56,703 bases of DNA from CBFDCQ01 sp965603355 (lineage in GTDB: Bacteria; Hydrogenedentota; CAZGCA01; CBFDCQ01). Position numbers and translations under genes: made by a program. The stretch is taken from contig CBFDCQ010000012.1 of assembly GCA_965603355.1 (NCBI GenBank), forward strand, positions 1-56,703, written 5' to 3'. The notes under the pieces are model-generated. The model was given only the letters and a program-made list of their open reading frames with translations, ran no database searches and had not been told where the DNA came from. The stretch's first letter is position 1. Each line of letters starts with the position of its first letter. Shown piece by piece: positions 34,280 to 43,278 of the stretch.

Positions 34280-35626
34280 ATGGGAAAGAGGATCTTGAAC
34301 AGGCGCAATTTTATGCGTTCAACGGCTGCCGCGGGAGCCGGGTTAATGTTAGCTCCGAAAGTGCTCGGGGCAACAGAAGGCGGCAAGAAGCCGGATGACC
34401 TCAATGTAGCCCTGATAGGCGCGGGCGTACAGGGACAGGTTTTGCTCGACGCCTGTCTCAAGATGGAAGGTGTTCGTTTCAAGGCCGTTTGCGATATCTG
34501 GGAAGCCTACAACCAGAAGCGCGTCTCTGGCCAACTCAATAGTGTCGGTCATGCCAACAATCCCTACGTCGATTACCGCGAGATGCTCGATCAGGAGAAG
34601 GATCTCGATGCGGTGATCATAGCGACACCGGATTTTTCGCATGCTGAACACACGGTTGCCTGTCTGAGGGCCGGCCTGCACGTCTATTGCGAAAAAGCCA
34701 TGTCCAATACGGTAGAGGGCGCCAGGAAAATGGTTCAGGCCGCCAGAGAAACCGGCAAGCTGCTCCAGATCGGCCACCAACGCCGGAGCAATCCGCGCTA
34801 CCTCCATTGCTTCGAAGGCCTTCTCCAGGAGTTGGAGCTGCTGGGCCGCATCACAAACGTCTACGGCCAGTGGAACCGCTCCGTGCAGCCAGACATTGGC
34901 TGGCCGAAGAAGTACCCCATTGACGAGGCAACGCTGAACAAGTATGGCTACAAGTCAATGCACCAGTTCAAGAACTGGAGATGGTTTAAAGGACTTGGCG
35001 GCGGCCTCGTAGTGGACCTTGGCGCACACCAGATAGATGTTTTCAACTGGTTTCTCGAAACGCCGCCAAGATCGGTAACGGCCCGCGCTGGTACGCACTA
35101 TTACGATAAAAAGACGCACGAATGGTACGACACCGTCATGACCGTTCTTGAGTATGAGACAAGCGCGGGAACCGTCAGCGCGTATTATCAGGCAATCACC
35201 ACCAACGGTTACGGTGGCTATTATGAGATCTTTATGGGGGACAAGGGGTCGCTCGAGATATCGGAATCCGCCGGCAGGGGCAACGTCTACCCCGACCGAA
35301 TCCATCCTACTGAATGGGAGAGATGGGTCAGGTTAGGATACCTGAAGGAGCCCGTCGCAGAAGAGGCGCGGGAAGAAACGGAGGAAGGCGTGCTGCTGGA
35401 TGTACGAGAAACCGTAGTGCCACCAAGCTATAAGCTGCCGGTACAGTTGAACCATCCCTACCACAAACCGCACTTGGAGAATTTCTTCAAGGCCATTCGC
35501 GGCGAGGCTGAACTTAATTGCCCGCCGGAGGTTGGATATCAAACTGTGGTCACCTTGTTGAAGGTCAACGAAGCGGTGGAAGCAGGCCGCACGCTCGATT
35601 TCAAGCCGGAGGAGTTTGTGGTTTAA
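34280..35626 (+). CDS. Tat-exported Gfo/Idh/MocA family oxidoreductase
   Basis: This 448-residue protein has the Tat motif NRRNFMR (7-13) and a signal ending near LGA. The Rossmann motif is LIGAGVQGQ. The family motif is CEKAMS rather than CEKP, as in its relative at 19275-20630, with which it also shares IGHQRRSNPRYLH, NVYGQWNR, KNWRWFK and VDLGAHQIDVF. The C-terminus (EVGYQTVVTLLKVNEAVEAG) is likewise matched. AAAGGA precedes the ATG at 34280. It closes the five-gene operon begun at 30242. It probably oxidises the sugar whose keto-product the DUF1080 lipoprotein cleaves; the substrate itself is unknown. Confidence 0.92.
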   Translation: MGKRILNRRNFMRSTAAAGAGLMLAPKVLGATEGGKKPDDLNVALIGAGVQGQVLLDACLKMEGVRFKAVCDIWEAYNQKRVSGQLNSVGHANNPYVDYREMLDQEKDLDAVIIATPDFSHAEHTVACLRAGLHVYCEKAMSNTVEGARKMVQAARETGKLLQIGHQRRSNPRYLHCFEGLLQELELLGRITNVYGQWNRSVQPDIGWPKKYPIDEATLNKYGYKSMHQFKNWRWFKGLGGGLVVDLGAHQIDVFNWFLETPPRSVTARAGTHYYDKKTHEWYDTVMTVLEYETSAGTVSAYYQAITTNGYGGYYEIFMGDKGSLEISESAGRGNVYPDRIHPTEWERWVRLGYLKEPVAEEAREETEEGVLLDVRETVVPPSYKLPVQLNHPYHKPHLENFFKAIRGEAELNCPPEVGYQTVVTLLKVNEAVEAGRTLDFKPEEFVV

Positions 35627-35673
35627 GCCGAACCGACGGTTGTGCTGAAGTCGCCCGCATTCTCGCCTCGCTC

Positions 35674-36768
35674 TCAGGACAGCATGATCTGGCCGCCGGT
35701 CACGGGTACAGCCTGACCCGTCTCGTACCGTTGCTCCATGAGGTAGTAGACGGCCTTCATCACGTCAGCGGTCGTGCAGCCTCGTCCCATGGGTATTTTC
35801 GCCTCGTAGGCGCGTCTGACGTCCTCGACGGTCTTCGCTCCGGGGACCTTCCCTGTCCGCAGGTACTGCACGAACAACCCGTTCTCCGGGTCGGACCAGA
35901 GCGGTCCGTCGAAGTAGTTGCCGGGGCACACGGCGTTCACCTTGATACCGTCCTCGATCAGTTCCAGCGCGAATGACTGTGTCAGACCTATCCCGCCGAA
36001 CTTTGCGCCGGCATAAGCGCTGTTACGTGACGAGCCTGCGAGACCTGACTTCGAGTTTATCTGGATAATATCGCCCCAGTAGTCAGGTTTGGCGAGATGC
36101 TGGACTGCCATTATAGGTGCAGCGTTCTGCACACAGAGGAAATAGCCCCTGTAATTCACCTCGGTTACGAGATCGAACTCTTCCACAGGCTGAGTCTTGA
36201 CACTTCCCGCTCTGAGCACGCCCGCATTCGATACAAGCAGGTCGAGACCGCCGTACGTGACGACGACCCCATCGAGCGCCTCCCTGACTGAATCGCTATT
36301 GGTCACGTCCATGGAAAGGCCGAGCGCGCGTCCCTCGCCCAGCCGTTCGTTGATTTCCCCGGCGGCATCCGCGACGCCTTTGGTATTGACGTCGCACAGC
36401 GCAACGTATCCGCCCTGCTCTGCCAGATCCTGAGCGATCTCGAGACCGAATCCTTGCGCTGCGCCGGTAACCACGGCGACCTTTCCTCCGGCACGTCCTG
36501 CGCTCGGCACGCTGGCCGGTTCACTGATTCTGAATGTTCCCAGATTTGGTACGGCGACCGCCGTCGGCCTCGCACCAGCGGCTTGGATCGCCTTCCGCAA
36601 GGCCTTTACGACCTGCACCGTGTCGCCGTCACTCGGTGGCTGGAACGTCATTGCGCTCCCGTCACCAGCGACATCATCCTCGAACCGGACGAGTCTCAGT
36701 GCATCCCCTTCAGCCAGCAGCGCCCGCAGTGCCGGGGCGATCGTGTTGATCAATTCACGCTTATCCAT
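35674..36768 (-). CDS. SDR family dehydrogenase, sorbitol-6-phosphate dehydrogenase-like, with N-terminal extension
   Basis: This protein of 364 residues has a short-chain dehydrogenase domain from about residue 90. It has the cofactor loop VTGAAQGFGLEIA, NAGV, the catalytic Ser in INSKSG and Tyr/Lys in YAGAK. NAVCPGNYFDGPLWSDPENG and GRGCTTADVMKAVYYL mark the branch that includes sorbitol-6-phosphate 2-dehydrogenase. About 85 N-terminal residues precede the Rossmann fold and match nothing I recognise. The ATG at 36768 overlaps the stop of the upstream PHP-like gene, so translation is coupled. Together with the SorE-like gene it could convert hexitol phosphate to fructose-6-phosphate. That is inference from family and context. 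Confidence 0.85.
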   Translation of the reverse strand: MDKRELINTIAPALRALLAEGDALRLVRFEDDVAGDGSAMTFQPPSDGDTVQVVKALRKAIQAAGARPTAVAVPNLGTFRISEPASVPSAGRAGGKVAVVTGAAQGFGLEIAQDLAEQGGYVALCDVNTKGVADAAGEINERLGEGRALGLSMDVTNSDSVREALDGVVVTYGGLDLLVSNAGVLRAGSVKTQPVEEFDLVTEVNYRGYFLCVQNAAPIMAVQHLAKPDYWGDIIQINSKSGLAGSSRNSAYAGAKFGGIGLTQSFALELIEDGIKVNAVCPGNYFDGPLWSDPENGLFVQYLRTGKVPGAKTVEDVRRAYEAKIPMGRGCTTADVMKAVYYLMEQRYETGQAVPVTGGQIMLS

Positions 36769-38083
36769 TGTCATCTCCGTCTTGCGCCCTCTTTTCACGA
36801 CACAATTCATAGTAGCGTTCGATCACGGCCGCACCAAGCGCGGCAAAAGCACCGATGCGTTCCTCAACGCTATCGTATTCAGGGTTCAAATTGCCATCTC
36901 CGTCCACGTAACCGCACTCGTCGTGCAGTGTCAGGAACTGGTGTGCGGCCACGACGCACGCTCCCTCCCAAAAGAGGCCCTCCAGCTCGTCGGGGATCAT
37001 CTTGCCGCCGACACATCTAGGCACCAATGGTATCATGTCGAGCGTATTGTGTTCAGTTCCCGCCGTAACTACCAGGCCCGAAGACCGCAGCGTCCTGACA
37101 TAGCGGCGCAGTACGTCCGGTTCATTGCGCACCGGAATAAGCTCAGTGGCATGAATGCCGCGTGACCGGATGTCCGCCACCAGGTCATCGAGCGAAGATT
37201 CGAACGGGGTGATCGGCTGCACACCATCAGCAAGCACCGGATAGCACGGGATACCGCCAAGTGCCAGAATCAACCGGTAGCCCTGCGCAAAACTTATACC
37301 CGAGGATTCCACGAACGCAGGCTTGCCCGCTTTCATCAGGTGCAACCTGAGCGCCTCCTGGACGCCTACCGCGTCCTCTGCGTCGTTCTCATAGCCCGAA
37401 CCCAGAATGTCCCGCAGGCGGCGTTCCCGCTCTTCGACCGCCGGAACCGCTTCGAACAAAACCTCCTGAAACGCCTGCGCAACGTGCCGCTCCTGAAGGT
37501 ACACAGTGCGACCAGCGCAACTGTAACGCGCGGCTACCGAGTCAGCAATTCTCTCGGGAGTCAGGTCTACAGATACTCCGTGCGACTTAAAGATGTCAGC
37601 CATTAGTCTCACCGTTCGCGAGACACGCTCCGAATCGTCGCACCGCGTGATGTTCATGATTCTCGCCGCATCGGCATTCATCGGGACGAAACGCGTGATA
37701 CCCCTGCCGCACAAGTACATCTTGCCGGGATTACCAGGATCGTTGATGAGAATGTCGTCGCGCGCCAGGTCGTCAATACGCACGATCGTTTCGAGCCCAA
37801 ACAAGGGGAAGATCCCGTGGCGACGCGCTTCAGCCGCGAAGCTCCGGTACACCTCGAAATCATAGTAGTTGCTGGCTCCGAGCACGCCGACGCCCTGTTG
37901 CGCGGCCGACGTCACCGCTTGGGCCACTGTCTCGAAGGCCGAGAAGTTCGGCGGGAGGTGGACATGCGTATTAACCTTTGGCCGAGACTCGGGGCGAATG
38001 CCTCCCTTCGCCAAGGCCCGGAGTTCCTCCGGCGTGCCGAGGTCAAAAGCAACAGTCTGCCCAATGGTGTCAGCGAGCGCCAT
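36761..38083 (-). CDS. PHP-like metal-dependent hydrolase
   Basis: This 440-residue protein has a metal-site segment VNTHVHLPPNF near residue 37. GASNYYDFEVYRSFAAEARRHGIFPLFGLET follows, and GTEHNTLDMIPL lies near the C-terminus; these are the pattern of the PHP phosphoesterase/hydrolase superfamily. No signal peptide. The exact reaction is not known to me. It sits between a SorE-like dehydrogenase and an SDR. Its stop overlaps the SDR start and its start is 46 bases after the SorE-like stop, so the three form one operon. AGGAGA precedes the ATG. It may act on a sugar phosphate or lactone of the same pathway. Confidence 0.7.
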   Translation of the reverse strand: MALADTIGQTVAFDLGTPEELRALAKGGIRPESRPKVNTHVHLPPNFSAFETVAQAVTSAAQQGVGVLGASNYYDFEVYRSFAAEARRHGIFPLFGLETIVRIDDLARDDILINDPGNPGKMYLCGRGITRFVPMNADAARIMNITRCDDSERVSRTVRLMADIFKSHGVSVDLTPERIADSVAARYSCAGRTVYLQERHVAQAFQEVLFEAVPAVEERERRLRDILGSGYENDAEDAVGVQEALRLHLMKAGKPAFVESSGISFAQGYRLILALGGIPCYPVLADGVQPITPFESSLDDLVADIRSRGIHATELIPVRNEPDVLRRYVRTLRSSGLVVTAGTEHNTLDMIPLVPRCVGGKMIPDELEGLFWEGACVVAAHQFLTLHDECGYVDGDGNLNPEYDSVEERIGAFAALGAAVIERYYELCREKRAQDGDDNG

Positions 38084-38128
38084 CGTTCATCTCCTGCAGT
38101 ATCGAGCATATTCAAAAACGGCTGAAGG

Positions 38129-39397
38129 TCACGGGGCAATGTCGGCGGCGTTTTGGAGAACATATTTCTCCGCCTCGACGGACCACAGGCCGTTGTGCTC
38201 GGCGGTGATCGCAGCCAGGTCGCGGTAGAACGGATCGTTCTTTCCCAACTCCTTGAACTCGTCAATTGCGGTCAGCGGCATAGATTTCTGCGTATAGATG
38301 AGCTTCTTGCCACCGGGGATATTCGGCAGGTTCAGTATCGTCTCCGCGGCACAATCAATCCCGCCGACATGAGTAACCAATACCGCAGGATCGATCGCGT
38401 TCTTCGACATCAGGTCCAGCGCTTGCCTCATATCGTCCGTATTACCGCCCGACGAAGCCGCAATGTGATGACCACTGTAGTGGATGTCGTAGAAGTTCAT
38501 CGAGGCCGAAAATTCTCTCTCCGAGGGCCCGGCGAAAAAGTTCATGCATCCGTTGATGCCCAGCAGCATGCTGGCCTGGTCGACAAGCGCAGCCACCGGC
38601 GCGAACACAAGAACGTCGTCGTACCCTCCCCCACTGTTGAGCGAGCGTAACTCATCCACGGGATCCCCCGTGCCGGCGTTGACGTAATGCAGCTCCACAC
38701 CGCACCGTTTCGCCTCCTCCCTCGTGAAAATCCGCGCGGCGCGTTCCAGTCGTGCTTGATCGATATCGGTCACGACCAGCAGCCTCGGTTTCCTCGGGCC
38801 GTGCACCGCGTAGTCAATGGCGCCCAATCCCATCGGACCGGCTCCGGCAAGGATCGCCATTGCACCGTCCTCAACGATACCCATCTTGTGGATGTACTCG
38901 CCGGTCTTATAATGGTACTGGCAGTTGAACGCACCTATAATGCACGACAACGGTTCCGACAAAGACGCCTTGAACAGACCGTCGCCGTCGAACGGCAGGA
39001 GACAATCGTGTTCCAACACTTCCTTGGGAACAATCACCTTCGTCGCCTGACCACCCAGAAACTGGAATGAGTAGCCCGGCGCATCAAACTCTCTTCCGGG
39101 GTACACAATTGCCGGTTGGACGCTGTATTTAGTCCCGACACGGAACTTGTCTTTGTACTTGTTCCCGACTTCGAGGATCGTTCCGCTGAATTCGTGCCCG
39201 ATAATAATCGGATTCTCGGCTACATCATCCGGGACCCGCTTGTGATTGGCTCCCTGCTCGGCCGCTTTGTGCGACGACATACAGATGCTGTTAGTTACCA
39301 CGTCCGCAAGTATTTCGTCGTCCTTAATTGGCGGGAGATCAAACTCTTCCAGCCGTAGATCCCCTACGCCGTATAGTCTCAAAGCCAATGTTTTCAT
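38129..39397 (-). CDS. Medium-chain zinc dehydrogenase, L-sorbose-1-phosphate reductase-like
   Basis: This protein of 422 residues belongs to the medium-chain dehydrogenase family. It opens with MKTLALRLYGVGDLRLEEF, and zinc-site residues are in NSICMSSHKAAEQG (Cys) and IIIGHEFSG (His, Glu). The cofactor segment is ILAGAGPMGLGAIDYA. The RVPDDVAENPIIIGHE and VQPAIVYPG segments are typical of the sorbose-1-phosphate reductase (SorE) branch, which reduces L-sorbose-1-phosphate to D-glucitol-6-phosphate. The ATG at 39397 matches family starts; the frame is open 11 codons further. It is the first gene of a minus-strand operon behind a strong promoter. True substrate untested. Confidence 0.85.
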   Translation of the reverse strand: MKTLALRLYGVGDLRLEEFDLPPIKDDEILADVVTNSICMSSHKAAEQGANHKRVPDDVAENPIIIGHEFSGTILEVGNKYKDKFRVGTKYSVQPAIVYPGREFDAPGYSFQFLGGQATKVIVPKEVLEHDCLLPFDGDGLFKASLSEPLSCIIGAFNCQYHYKTGEYIHKMGIVEDGAMAILAGAGPMGLGAIDYAVHGPRKPRLLVVTDIDQARLERAARIFTREEAKRCGVELHYVNAGTGDPVDELRSLNSGGGYDDVLVFAPVAALVDQASMLLGINGCMNFFAGPSEREFSASMNFYDIHYSGHHIAASSGGNTDDMRQALDLMSKNAIDPAVLVTHVGGIDCAAETILNLPNIPGGKKLIYTQKSMPLTAIDEFKELGKNDPFYRDLAAITAEHNGLWSVEAEKYVLQNAADIAP

Positions 39398-39460
39398 CCA
39401 GCCGGTTGCCCCTGTGTGCCAAGTCCACACGTCCCGAGCCGATATTGAGAGCGATTCTGG

Positions 39461-39491
39461 TTGACTTAGCTTACCTCTTTTGTGGTATTAT
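39461..39491 (+). promoter_or_regulatory. Sigma70-like promoter of the 2-oxoacid dehydrogenase operon
   Basis: TTGACT and TATTAT are separated by 19 bases, slightly long. Transcription would begin near 39498, with a leader of about 140 bases before the E1 ATG. It overlaps the minus-strand promoter at 39487-39516. Confidence 0.45.
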
Positions 39492-39516
39492 ATCCAGAAC
39501 AATCACCATCATTCAA
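39487..39516 (-). promoter_or_regulatory. Sigma70-like promoter of the SorE-like operon
   Basis: On the minus strand TTGAAT and a perfect TATAAT are separated by 18 bases, placing transcription start near 39480. Its -10 hexamer overlaps that of the opposite promoter, so the two operons may exclude each other or share a regulator. Confidence 0.65.
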
Positions 39517-39639
39517 CGGTAGCCGTAGTATCGGCGCTGCGATGCACATAAAATGACCTGCCGAATGTTAGACTCGGCCAAGCAACCACTCTAACGCTCG
39601 ACGTCATTCGAGGTTGATTCGGTGTGAAGGGAGCAATAG

Positions 39640-41937
39640 ATGAGCAGTAGTCCAAATTATCTGAGCGATTTACGGCCGGATTTCACCCCGTTTGAGATTC
39701 AATGCGGCACCATTCCCGCATACCGATACGACGGGAACTTGAAGCAGGAACTCGAGCAGGGTCGGCTCGATGCCGCAGAAGCGATCGCTCTGTTGGAAGA
39801 TATGCTTGCCGTCCGCGAGCTGGAAGAGATGATCGTTAAGACACGTGCCGGCGCGTATGAACCGCTTCGGGATTTCAAGTACCGCGGCGCAACGCATATG
39901 TCCATCGGGCAGGAAGCGACATCTGTTGGTGCGTGCAGTGCGCTCCTGCTGCAGGACAACATCACCAGCACGCATCGCGGACACGGCGACAGCCTTGCAA
40001 AAGGCACCGTGGCCATTCGCCGGATGAGCGAGGATGAGCTGCGGGCACGGCTGCCTGAGTCCACGTCTGAGTCGCGTGAGACGCTTCTGGAAGAAGTCCT
40101 CGAGGACCACTCGTACCGCGCAATAGCCGAACTCTTCGGCAAGGAGGACGGGTACTGTAAAGGTCGCGGCGGCGGCATGCACATAGCCGATTTCACAGTC
40201 GGGCATCTGGGAGCCAACGCAGTCGTCGGTGGGAGCGTGCCGATTGCCACCGGCGCAGCTCTGGCCCACCGCTACCTCAAGGACGCCAATGTGGTGTGCT
40301 GTTTCGCCGGCGACGGCGCATACGAGAACGGCGTGGTGCTCGAATCGCTTAACTTCGCCGCGCAGAGCCAGTTCACAAACGAGATGGCAGGCGACCGTGC
40401 TTTCGGGCTGCCGATCATCTACCTCATCGTCAACAACCACTACGGTATGACCGGCCGCGCCGAGCAGGAAGTCACCGGCATATCAAGTATGGCACGCCGC
40501 GCGGCTGGGTTTGCGGAAAACAACATGCACGCCGAGATCGTTAACGGAATGGATGTTCTGGCCATGCGCGATGCAGTGTCAGGGGCGGCTGAAGGGTGCC
40601 GCAACGGCCACGGCCCGTTCCTGATTGAAGCGAACACGTATCGATTCTACGGCCATTCACTTAGCGATCCGCGCAACGAGTACCGCACCCGCGAGGAGGA
40701 AGAGGCCTGGAAGCAAATCGACCCGATCAAGACGTTCAAGGCGCAACTGTTCGAGTGCGGCGTGCTTGATGAGCCCGGATTCACCGATCTTGAACGGCGC
40801 GTCAGCGAGCGCAACGCACGTGCGGCGGTGCGCGCCGCACAGGCCGCCGATCCCGACGCCAAGGACGTGATCAAGTACATGTACACTGATACGGTCGAGG
40901 AGACCGTGCCGGATGAATTCAAGAAAGTCACTATCGTTACGTCGCTCCCGGAAATCAAACGCGAGAACGGCATGCTCACATATCGCGACGCCACCAAGGA
41001 GGCGATGATAGAGGAGATGAAGCGCGACAGCCGCGTTATCTTCTACGGTGAGGACGTCGCCGATTATGGAGGCGCGTTCAAGGCGAGTAAAGGTCTGCTC
41101 GAAGCGTTTGGCCGCGACCGCGTCTTCAACGCGCCGATCTCCGAGGCGGCGATCTGCGGTACCGCTGTGGGCGCGGCAATGGCGGGGTTGAGGCCGGTGG
41201 CTGAGCTGATGTACATGGATTTCACGCTCATGGCCTCGGACCAGATCAGCAACCAAGCCGCCAAATGGCATTATATGTCCGGCGCACAGGTGGAAGTGCC
41301 TCTGGTGTATCGAGTTTCTGTCGGCGGCGGTAAGGGGTACGCCGGCCAGCACTCACAGACTCTCGAAAGCGTGTTCACGCACATTCCCGGCCTGTACGTG
41401 GTCTACCCTGCCACGCCGTACGACGTTAAGGGTATGCTTAAATCGGCGATCCGCGATAACAATCCGGTGATGTTCGTTGAACCGCAGCTCCTCTATGGTG
41501 TCAAAGGGCCGGTTCCCGAGGAGGAGTACCTGATACCGTTGGGCGTCGCCGACGTCAAGCGTGAAGGCACTGACATAACGCTTGTCACGTGGGGTGCCGC
41601 GCTGCCCGATGCGCTGAAGGCGGCGGACACGCTTGCCAACGAGAGCGTCAGCGCCGAGGTTGTCGACTTGCGCTCGCTCGTTCCTCTCGATATCGACACC
41701 GTGTTGCAGTCGGTCCAGAAGACCGGCCGGTGCGTCGTGGCAAGCCAGTGTGTGCACATCGGTAGTTTCACCGGCGAAGTAGCGTCCACCGTCCAGGAGA
41801 AAGCGTTCGATTACCTGGAGGGACCTGTGATGCGTGTCGGTGCCAAGAACGGTATTGCCCCGCAGTCTCACGTTCTCGAGAGCGCGTTTCTGCCTTCGGC
41901 GGACGATATCGTAGAAGCTGCTCGGACTATTCTTTAA
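39640..41937 (+). CDS. 2-oxoacid dehydrogenase E1 component, alpha and beta subunits fused
   Basis: This 765-residue protein fuses the E1 alpha (about 45-400) and beta (about 440-765) subunits, usually separate genes of about 330 residues each. The thiamine diphosphate motif is FAGDGAYENGVVLESLN with VNNHYGMT. The phosphorylation-loop-like FYGHSLSDPRNEYR and the beta-half segments FYGEDVADYGGAF, FNAPISEAAICGTAVGAAM and QHSQTLES follow. E1 decarboxylates pyruvate, acetoin or a branched 2-oxoacid and transfers the acyl group to E2 lipoate. The alpha half resembles acetoin/pyruvate-type enzymes, but the substrate is not certain. Cytoplasmic. An AAGGGAG site precedes the ATG, and E2 follows after 12 bases. 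Confidence 0.93.
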   Translation: MSSSPNYLSDLRPDFTPFEIQCGTIPAYRYDGNLKQELEQGRLDAAEAIALLEDMLAVRELEEMIVKTRAGAYEPLRDFKYRGATHMSIGQEATSVGACSALLLQDNITSTHRGHGDSLAKGTVAIRRMSEDELRARLPESTSESRETLLEEVLEDHSYRAIAELFGKEDGYCKGRGGGMHIADFTVGHLGANAVVGGSVPIATGAALAHRYLKDANVVCCFAGDGAYENGVVLESLNFAAQSQFTNEMAGDRAFGLPIIYLIVNNHYGMTGRAEQEVTGISSMARRAAGFAENNMHAEIVNGMDVLAMRDAVSGAAEGCRNGHGPFLIEANTYRFYGHSLSDPRNEYRTREEEEAWKQIDPIKTFKAQLFECGVLDEPGFTDLERRVSERNARAAVRAAQAADPDAKDVIKYMYTDTVEETVPDEFKKVTIVTSLPEIKRENGMLTYRDATKEAMIEEMKRDSRVIFYGEDVADYGGAFKASKGLLEAFGRDRVFNAPISEAAICGTAVGAAMAGLRPVAELMYMDFTLMASDQISNQAAKWHYMSGAQVEVPLVYRVSVGGGKGYAGQHSQTLESVFTHIPGLYVVYPATPYDVKGMLKSAIRDNNPVMFVEPQLLYGVKGPVPEEEYLIPLGVADVKREGTDITLVTWGAALPDALKAADTLANESVSAEVVDLRSLVPLDIDTVLQSVQKTGRCVVASQCVHIGSFTGEVASTVQEKAFDYLEGPVMRVGAKNGIAPQSHVLESAFLPSADDIVEAARTIL

Positions 41938-41949
41938 AGGGACGTTGCC

Positions 41950-43278
41950 ATGGCTCAACCGATCACCATGCCGCAGTTCGGCCAGACCGTCGAGGAGTGT
42001 ACCATCGTCGAATGGCGGAAAAACGAAGGCGACAAAGTTGCCAAAGGCGATATACTCTTCGAGATTGAAACCGATAAGGCTGTCCTCGAGGTCGAGAGTT
42101 TCTTCGACGGCACGCTGCTGAAGGTCCTCGTGCAGGAGGGAGAGACCGTCTCGGTGCAGACAGTGGTCGGTTTCATAGGCGAACCGGGTGAAGCCATTCC
42201 GGAAGTTGAAGCGCCCTCCCCAAAAGCGGTAGCCGAACCGGTACCCGCGCCTGAAGCGCCGTCCCAGCTTGCACCAGCGGCCCCTCCGACGCGCGGGAAG
42301 GCAGCCCCTGCGGCCCCCTCCGCGCCGGAAAAGCCAAAACGATTTATAATCAGCCCGCGTGCGGCAAAGCTGGCGCGCGAAAAGGTCATCGACCCGACGC
42401 GCATCAGAGGTACCGGTCCGAAAGGACGCGTAGTCGAACAGGACGTGATCGCTTACCTGGAGGAGCGCGGCTACGACCGGTTACGGGTTACACCGACAGC
42501 TAGAGCGCTGGCATCGAAGGAGGAACTCGACCTGCTGTCAATCGAGGGTACCGGAGACGGCGGCAAGATCGTGGTGGACGACGTCAAGCTGGCGGTGGCC
42601 GAGAAACCCAAACCGATGAGCAAGATACGACGGGTGATTGCCCAACGGCTTACGGACAGCTTTACGACTACACCGCATTTCTTCACCACCGTATCGGCTG
42701 ACTTGACCGACCTGTTGGCGTTGCGTGCGGAATGCAAAGCGCAAGGCATGGGATATACGGTGACCGATTTCATCATGAAGGCAGTCGTGCTTGCGCTCGA
42801 AGAGTCTCCCGCCGTCAACAGCTCCACGGACGGCAAATCAGTGTGGTGGCACAGTCACGTTCACCTGGGTCTGGCCGTAGCGCTTGACAGGGGACTCGTG
42901 GTCCCCGCCATTCGCTGTGCGGAAGAACTTACGCTGGCACAACTCCATGAGGAAGCCGGCCGGGTTACCGAGAAGGCGCGCGCCGGAAAACTCCTCCCCG
43001 AGGAGATGGTCGGCAGCACGTTCACCGTCTCCAACATGGGCATGATGGATGTCGAGAACTTCACGGCCATCATTAACCCGGGCGAAAGCGCTGTCCTGGC
43101 CATATCCAGCGCAATCAAGACACCGGTCGTTCGCGACGACGCCGTGGTAGTCCGCACCATGATGAAGATGACACTCTCGTCGGACCACCGTATAATCGAC
43201 GGTGCAACGGCTGCACAGTTTGTCAACGCGGTCAAGGCCAAGCTAGAGGACTCCGAATTATGGAAAAGTATGATCTAG
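41950..43278 (+). CDS. Dihydrolipoamide acyltransferase (E2) with two E3-binding-like segments
   Basis: This 442-residue protein has one lipoyl domain (about 1-76) with the lipoylated Lys in ETDKAVLEVES. An Ala/Pro linker is followed by a peripheral-subunit-binding segment (ISPRAAKLAREKVIDPTRIRGTGPKGRV..DV). A second similar segment is VTPTARALASKEELDLLSIEGTGDGGKIVVDDV. The catalytic domain (about 218-442) has the active-site SSDHRIIDGA, with His and Asp. E2 carries the acyl group to CoA and forms the core of the complex. A doubled binding segment could bind E1 and E3 separately. E3 starts inside its 3' end. Confidence 0.95.
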   Translation: MAQPITMPQFGQTVEECTIVEWRKNEGDKVAKGDILFEIETDKAVLEVESFFDGTLLKVLVQEGETVSVQTVVGFIGEPGEAIPEVEAPSPKAVAEPVPAPEAPSQLAPAAPPTRGKAAPAAPSAPEKPKRFIISPRAAKLAREKVIDPTRIRGTGPKGRVVEQDVIAYLEERGYDRLRVTPTARALASKEELDLLSIEGTGDGGKIVVDDVKLAVAEKPKPMSKIRRVIAQRLTDSFTTTPHFFTTVSADLTDLLALRAECKAQGMGYTVTDFIMKAVVLALEESPAVNSSTDGKSVWWHSHVHLGLAVALDRGLVVPAIRCAEELTLAQLHEEAGRVTEKARAGKLLPEEMVGSTFTVSNMGMMDVENFTAIINPGESAVLAISSAIKTPVVRDDAVVVRTMMKMTLSSDHRIIDGATAAQFVNAVKAKLEDSELWKSMI

